Origin: Oscillospiraceae bacterium
GTDB lineage: Bacteria; Bacillota; Clostridia; Oscillospirales; Ruminococcaceae
DNA: 7,765 nucleotides
Direction of reading: 5' to 3'
NCBI GenBank assembly: GCA_009784765.1
Contig: WQXP01000049.1
Location: forward strand, 1 to 7,765
This document shows positions 5,894-7,765 of this stretch, one piece after another. Position 1 is the stretch's first letter. The number at the start of each line of letters is the position of its first letter. The position numbers and the translations under genes were made by a program. Below the pieces are notes generated by a model. That model saw only the letters and a list, made by a program, of their open reading frames with translations, did not search any database and was not told the DNA's origin.

Positions 5894-5942
5894 AAATCCC
5901 CCCCTTTTTGCCAACACTAAAGGCAAAAGGGGGGGATTTTTT
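5894..5942 (+). terminator. Strong rho-independent terminator of the beta-helix gene
   Basis: AAATC7T5GCC (5894-5912) pairs with GGCA4G7ATTT (5922-5939) around a loop of about 9 nt, with one unpaired T. It ends in T6 (5937-5942). The stop codon of the beta-helix gene is 17 nt upstream. The 3' arm lies 4 to 24 nt before the next start codon. Confidence 0.9.
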
Positions 5943-5945
5943 CGT

Positions 5946-6497
5946 ATGACAACAATCAACATCATCGGAAGAGAATCGGACAAGGCACTTGAAGAACTCA
6001 TACTCACACAACTCACCCAAACCTACAGGGTTACTTATGTCAAGAACAAGAGCCTTGTTCAGGCAGGGCAGGGGTATGAGCTGTTAATCGCGGACTTCAC
6101 GGAGCTGAAATCGCTCTTTGTTCCGCAGTGTCTGCTGATTATGAAAAACGGCGGCAGTGTTCCTAACATTTCTTTTCCCGAAAGCACAATCGTAGTCGCA
6201 AGCTCAGACAATCGTGAGCAATTGCTTGCACTCAAAGACCTTAAATGCACTGTGATTACCTGCGGCGGTAGTGAAAAAGACACGCTGAGCTGCTCGAGTT
6301 ATGGCAGCAACGCACTCATGGTTTCCTTGAACCGTGAGATTGTCGCGTTCTCGGGGCGGAGCATTTTACCTCTCGAAATGCCGCTGAAACTCTGCAAATC
6401 GCCGAAAGACATTTATTACCCCCTCGCCTTTACTGCCCTGCGTCTAATTCTCGATGATTTTAATTCCGACTTGGGAAAGCTTATCGGGCGGGATTAA
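5946..6497 (+). CDS. Conserved-looking small alpha/beta protein of unknown function
   Basis: This 183-residue protein has no signal peptide or membrane segment, so it should be cytosolic. The sequence alternates strands and helices in a Rossmann-like way: TINIIG (3-8), YRVTYV (28-33), YELLIADF (44-51), CLLIMKNG (62-69), STIVVASS (79-86) and CTVITCGG (100-107). A Ser-rich turn, KDTLSCSSYGSNALMVSL, follows, then LSGRSILPLEMPLKL-like strands and a C-terminal helix (about 156-175). The CGxSxxDTxxxSS segment recalls small Clostridia proteins distantly like the Mur ligase central domain, but no ATP-binding motif is present. I do not assign a function. No independent SD or promoter is visible: AAGGGGG (5927-5933) is the only candidate SD and lies in the preceding terminator stem. 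It runs tail-to-tail into the HD-GYP gene with a 4-nt overlap. An intact 183-codon frame with ordered protein-like structure argues that it is real. Confidence 0.8.
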   Translation: MTTINIIGRESDKALEELILTQLTQTYRVTYVKNKSLVQAGQGYELLIADFTELKSLFVPQCLLIMKNGGSVPNISFPESTIVVASSDNREQLLALKDLKCTVITCGGSEKDTLSCSSYGSNALMVSLNREIVAFSGRSILPLEMPLKLCKSPKDIYYPLAFTALRLILDDFNSDLGKLIGRD

Positions 6498-7642
6498 AAC
6501 ATCGGCTTCAGCTTTTCGACCAAAGCCTTATCTAAGTGGCTTTTTTCGCACATATCGTCTATTATCGCCCAGACTTTTTCGGGGGGCATAGTATCGCGAT
6601 AAGGACGCTGTTCCGTCAATGCTTGATAAACGTCGCAAATTGGCATTACCCGCTCGAGTTCGCTCAGCCGCGTAGCGTCTGTGCGGTGCGGATACCCTGT
6701 GCCGTCTAACTTTTCGTGGTGATTCGCTGCGTAATTCGTGATTTCTTCAAAGCCGTCGATTTGCTCTAAAATCTTGCGGGTGTAGTAAGTGTGCTTGTTT
6801 ATTTCGAAGCGTTCGTCGGGGTCCAGCCTGCCGTTTTTGTGCAGAATATCGACTGACACGGCTAATTTCCCTATGTCGTGCAGAAGCCCCGCAATGTAGA
6901 GTTTGTTTTGCGTCGCCGTGTCATACCCCAAGTGAGCGGCGGCTTTTCGTGCAAGCTCCGCGATTCCGTGAGAGTGGGTGTAAGTAAAGGGACTCTTCTT
7001 GTCGATTATGTCCGCGAAACACAGCGCGAATTTCTCCACATCTTCATACCCGTAGAACACATCATCATCGACTATAGCCTTGTCCGACAGCGCGTACTTT
7101 GTTTCGTGGTTGAAGTAATCAAGCAAGAAAGACTCGCGCTTGAGCAGTTCCTCCAAAACTGTGAGCAAGCCGGGCGCGAAAAGCTTCCTGACGCCCTCAA
7201 CCCAGCCGCACACTTTCAGGAACAGGCTGTGGTCGAACGTAGCAGCGGACTTTCCGAATTCATCATCGAAAGCACTCGCCAAGCAGATGATTTGCGCACT
7301 CTGCGAAATCTCGTCCCCCGATAACTTAAACAGCCCCGAGCCGTCGTAAAACTCGTGATGTTCTAACACACTCTGCGGAATCGAAGGCGGCAAAGGCAGC
7401 TTTTTCAGAAGCTCCTCTCCGTCTAAGCAGTGGGGAACCATCTCATAAGTATTGCTCAGTGCAATGTCATGGAGCAGTGCCGCGTAATAAAGCTCCATGA
7501 TTGTGTTTTCGTCCATACCCGAAGCCCGCCCGAGCATCACAGATAAGTATGCTGTGCTTTTCGAGTGTGAAAGATTGTTTTTTCCCGCAATGTCTAATGC
7601 GTAAGAAAGCCCGAATATAAGCGAATGCCTGCTGATTTTCAT
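6494..7642 (-). CDS. Tandem HD / HD-GYP domain protein (c-di-GMP phosphodiesterase type)
   Basis: This 382-residue cytosolic protein has two HD domains. The C-terminal one (about 205-380) has the full HD-GYP signature: HSH (223-225), LLHDIGK (253-259, metal ligands His255/Asp256), KH (His284), NHHEKLDGTGYP (307-318) and DVYQALTEQRPYR (337-349). This class hydrolyses cyclic di-GMP to GMP (or pGpG). The N-terminal domain (about 6-180) keeps His26, LLHD (56-59) and LEHHEFYDGSG (93-103), but its GYP is replaced by SGL, so its activity or substrate may differ. It could be a regulatory or degenerate copy. There is no receiver, PAS or membrane segment, so the input signal is not evident. The ATG is supported by AAAGGAG (7658-7652) 9 nt upstream. 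It has its own promoter at 7679-7707 and converges with the unknown gene on the other strand. No terminator is seen at its 3' end. Confidence 0.93.
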   Translation of the reverse strand: MKISRHSLIFGLSYALDIAGKNNLSHSKSTAYLSVMLGRASGMDENTIMELYYAALLHDIALSNTYEMVPHCLDGEELLKKLPLPPSIPQSVLEHHEFYDGSGLFKLSGDEISQSAQIICLASAFDDEFGKSAATFDHSLFLKVCGWVEGVRKLFAPGLLTVLEELLKRESFLLDYFNHETKYALSDKAIVDDDVFYGYEDVEKFALCFADIIDKKSPFTYTHSHGIAELARKAAAHLGYDTATQNKLYIAGLLHDIGKLAVSVDILHKNGRLDPDERFEINKHTYYTRKILEQIDGFEEITNYAANHHEKLDGTGYPHRTDATRLSELERVMPICDVYQALTEQRPYRDTMPPEKVWAIIDDMCEKSHLDKALVEKLKPMF

Positions 7643-7651
7643 GATATTGTT

Positions 7652-7658
7652 CTCCTTT
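7652..7658 (-). promoter_or_regulatory. Ribosome binding site of the HD-GYP gene
   Basis: AAAGGAG on the minus strand lies 9 nt before the ATG at 7642. Confidence 0.8.
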
Positions 7659-7678
7659 CGATTTACTCTCTACTATCC

Positions 7679-7707
7679 ATTATACACCAACTCCCGCGAA
7701 AAGTCAA
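7679..7707 (-). promoter_or_regulatory. Sigma-A promoter of the HD-GYP gene
   Basis: On the minus strand, TTGACT (7707-7702), a 17-nt spacer and TATAAT (7684-7679) match the consensus at 5/6 and 6/6. The expected start is near 7672, giving a leader of about 30 nt. The -35 box lies in the centre of the inverted repeat at 7691-7724. Confidence 0.8.
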
Positions 7708-7724
7708 GCGACTTTTCGCGGGAG
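7691..7724. repeat. Perfect 15-bp inverted repeat overlapping the HD-GYP promoter
   Basis: CTCCCGCGAAAAGTC (7691-7705) and GACTTTTCGCGGGAG (7710-7724) are exact reverse complements around AAGC. Read on the plus strand, ATTTTG follows, a weak U-run, but no plus-strand gene ends here. Read on the minus strand, no U-run follows. It covers the -35 box and most of the promoter spacer, so it is either an operator-like dyad or the terminator of something beyond the right edge. Confidence 0.85.
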
Positions 7725-7751
7725 ATTTTGCTGCTTACCAAACTTGCACAA

Positions 7752-7761
7752 CCCCCCCCCC
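7752..7761. other. C10 homopolymer at the window edge
   Basis: Ten consecutive C bases lie 4 nt from the right end, in about 40 nt of non-coding sequence beyond the inverted repeat. No gene is visible in this stretch. It may be a slippage-prone tract or a sequence-quality artefact. Confidence 0.6.
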
Positions 7762-7765
7762 GAGA

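Noticed and set aside
6104..6115. AAAGAGCGATTT on the minus strand, resembling the repeat head.
   Set aside because: It lies inside a coding region, is short, and has no adjacent hairpin, so chance is the simplest explanation.

Overview
The window looks like part of a Firmicutes (Clostridia) genome, most likely an Oscillospiraceae/Ruminococcaceae-type anaerobe of a gut or rumen community. This is inferred from several features: moderate GC content, textbook AAAGGAG ribosome binding sites, sigma-A promoters with 17-nt spacers, a secreted protein with a dockerin-like EF-hand domain, a GHL10-type lipoprotein, and a Cthe_2159-type beta-helix carbohydrate-binding protein. No rRNA, tRNA, CRISPR array or recognisable transposase was found.

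Left part (1-2200), minus strand. Two cell-envelope genes are read right to left: a family-10-like glycosyl hydrolase lipoprotein (2065-692), then an exported dockerin-like protein (538 to beyond the left edge). The second gene is complete at its start but cut by the window end. Each has its own sigma-A-like promoter. The lipoprotein promoter places the likely transcription start on the A of the ATG, so its mRNA may be leaderless, and a perfect 17-bp palindrome lies just upstream of its -35 box.

Centre (2198-5942), plus strand. A perfect-consensus promoter (TTGACA, 17 nt, TGnTATAAT) drives a VTC/polyphosphate-polymerase-like protein followed by a DUF4956 membrane protein. After that pair comes a terminator-like hairpin flanked by two copies of a 67-nt structured direct repeat. 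Then follows a membrane-anchored Cthe_2159-type beta-helix protein that ends in a strong rho-independent terminator. The VTC-like and DUF4956 proteins resemble the catalytic and membrane parts of the eukaryotic VTC complex as separate subunits. A plausible but unproven reading is a membrane-coupled polymerase system with a surface polysaccharide-binding partner.

Right part (5946-7765). A small alpha/beta protein of unknown function starts directly after the terminator, whose G-rich arm is also its only possible Shine-Dalgarno sequence. It runs tail-to-tail into a minus-strand gene with two HD domains, the second a canonical HD-GYP (c-di-GMP phosphodiesterase type). The two stop codons share the bases TTAA. 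The HD-GYP promoter is overlapped by a perfect 15-bp inverted repeat. The right edge is a C10 homopolymer with no gene visible beyond it.
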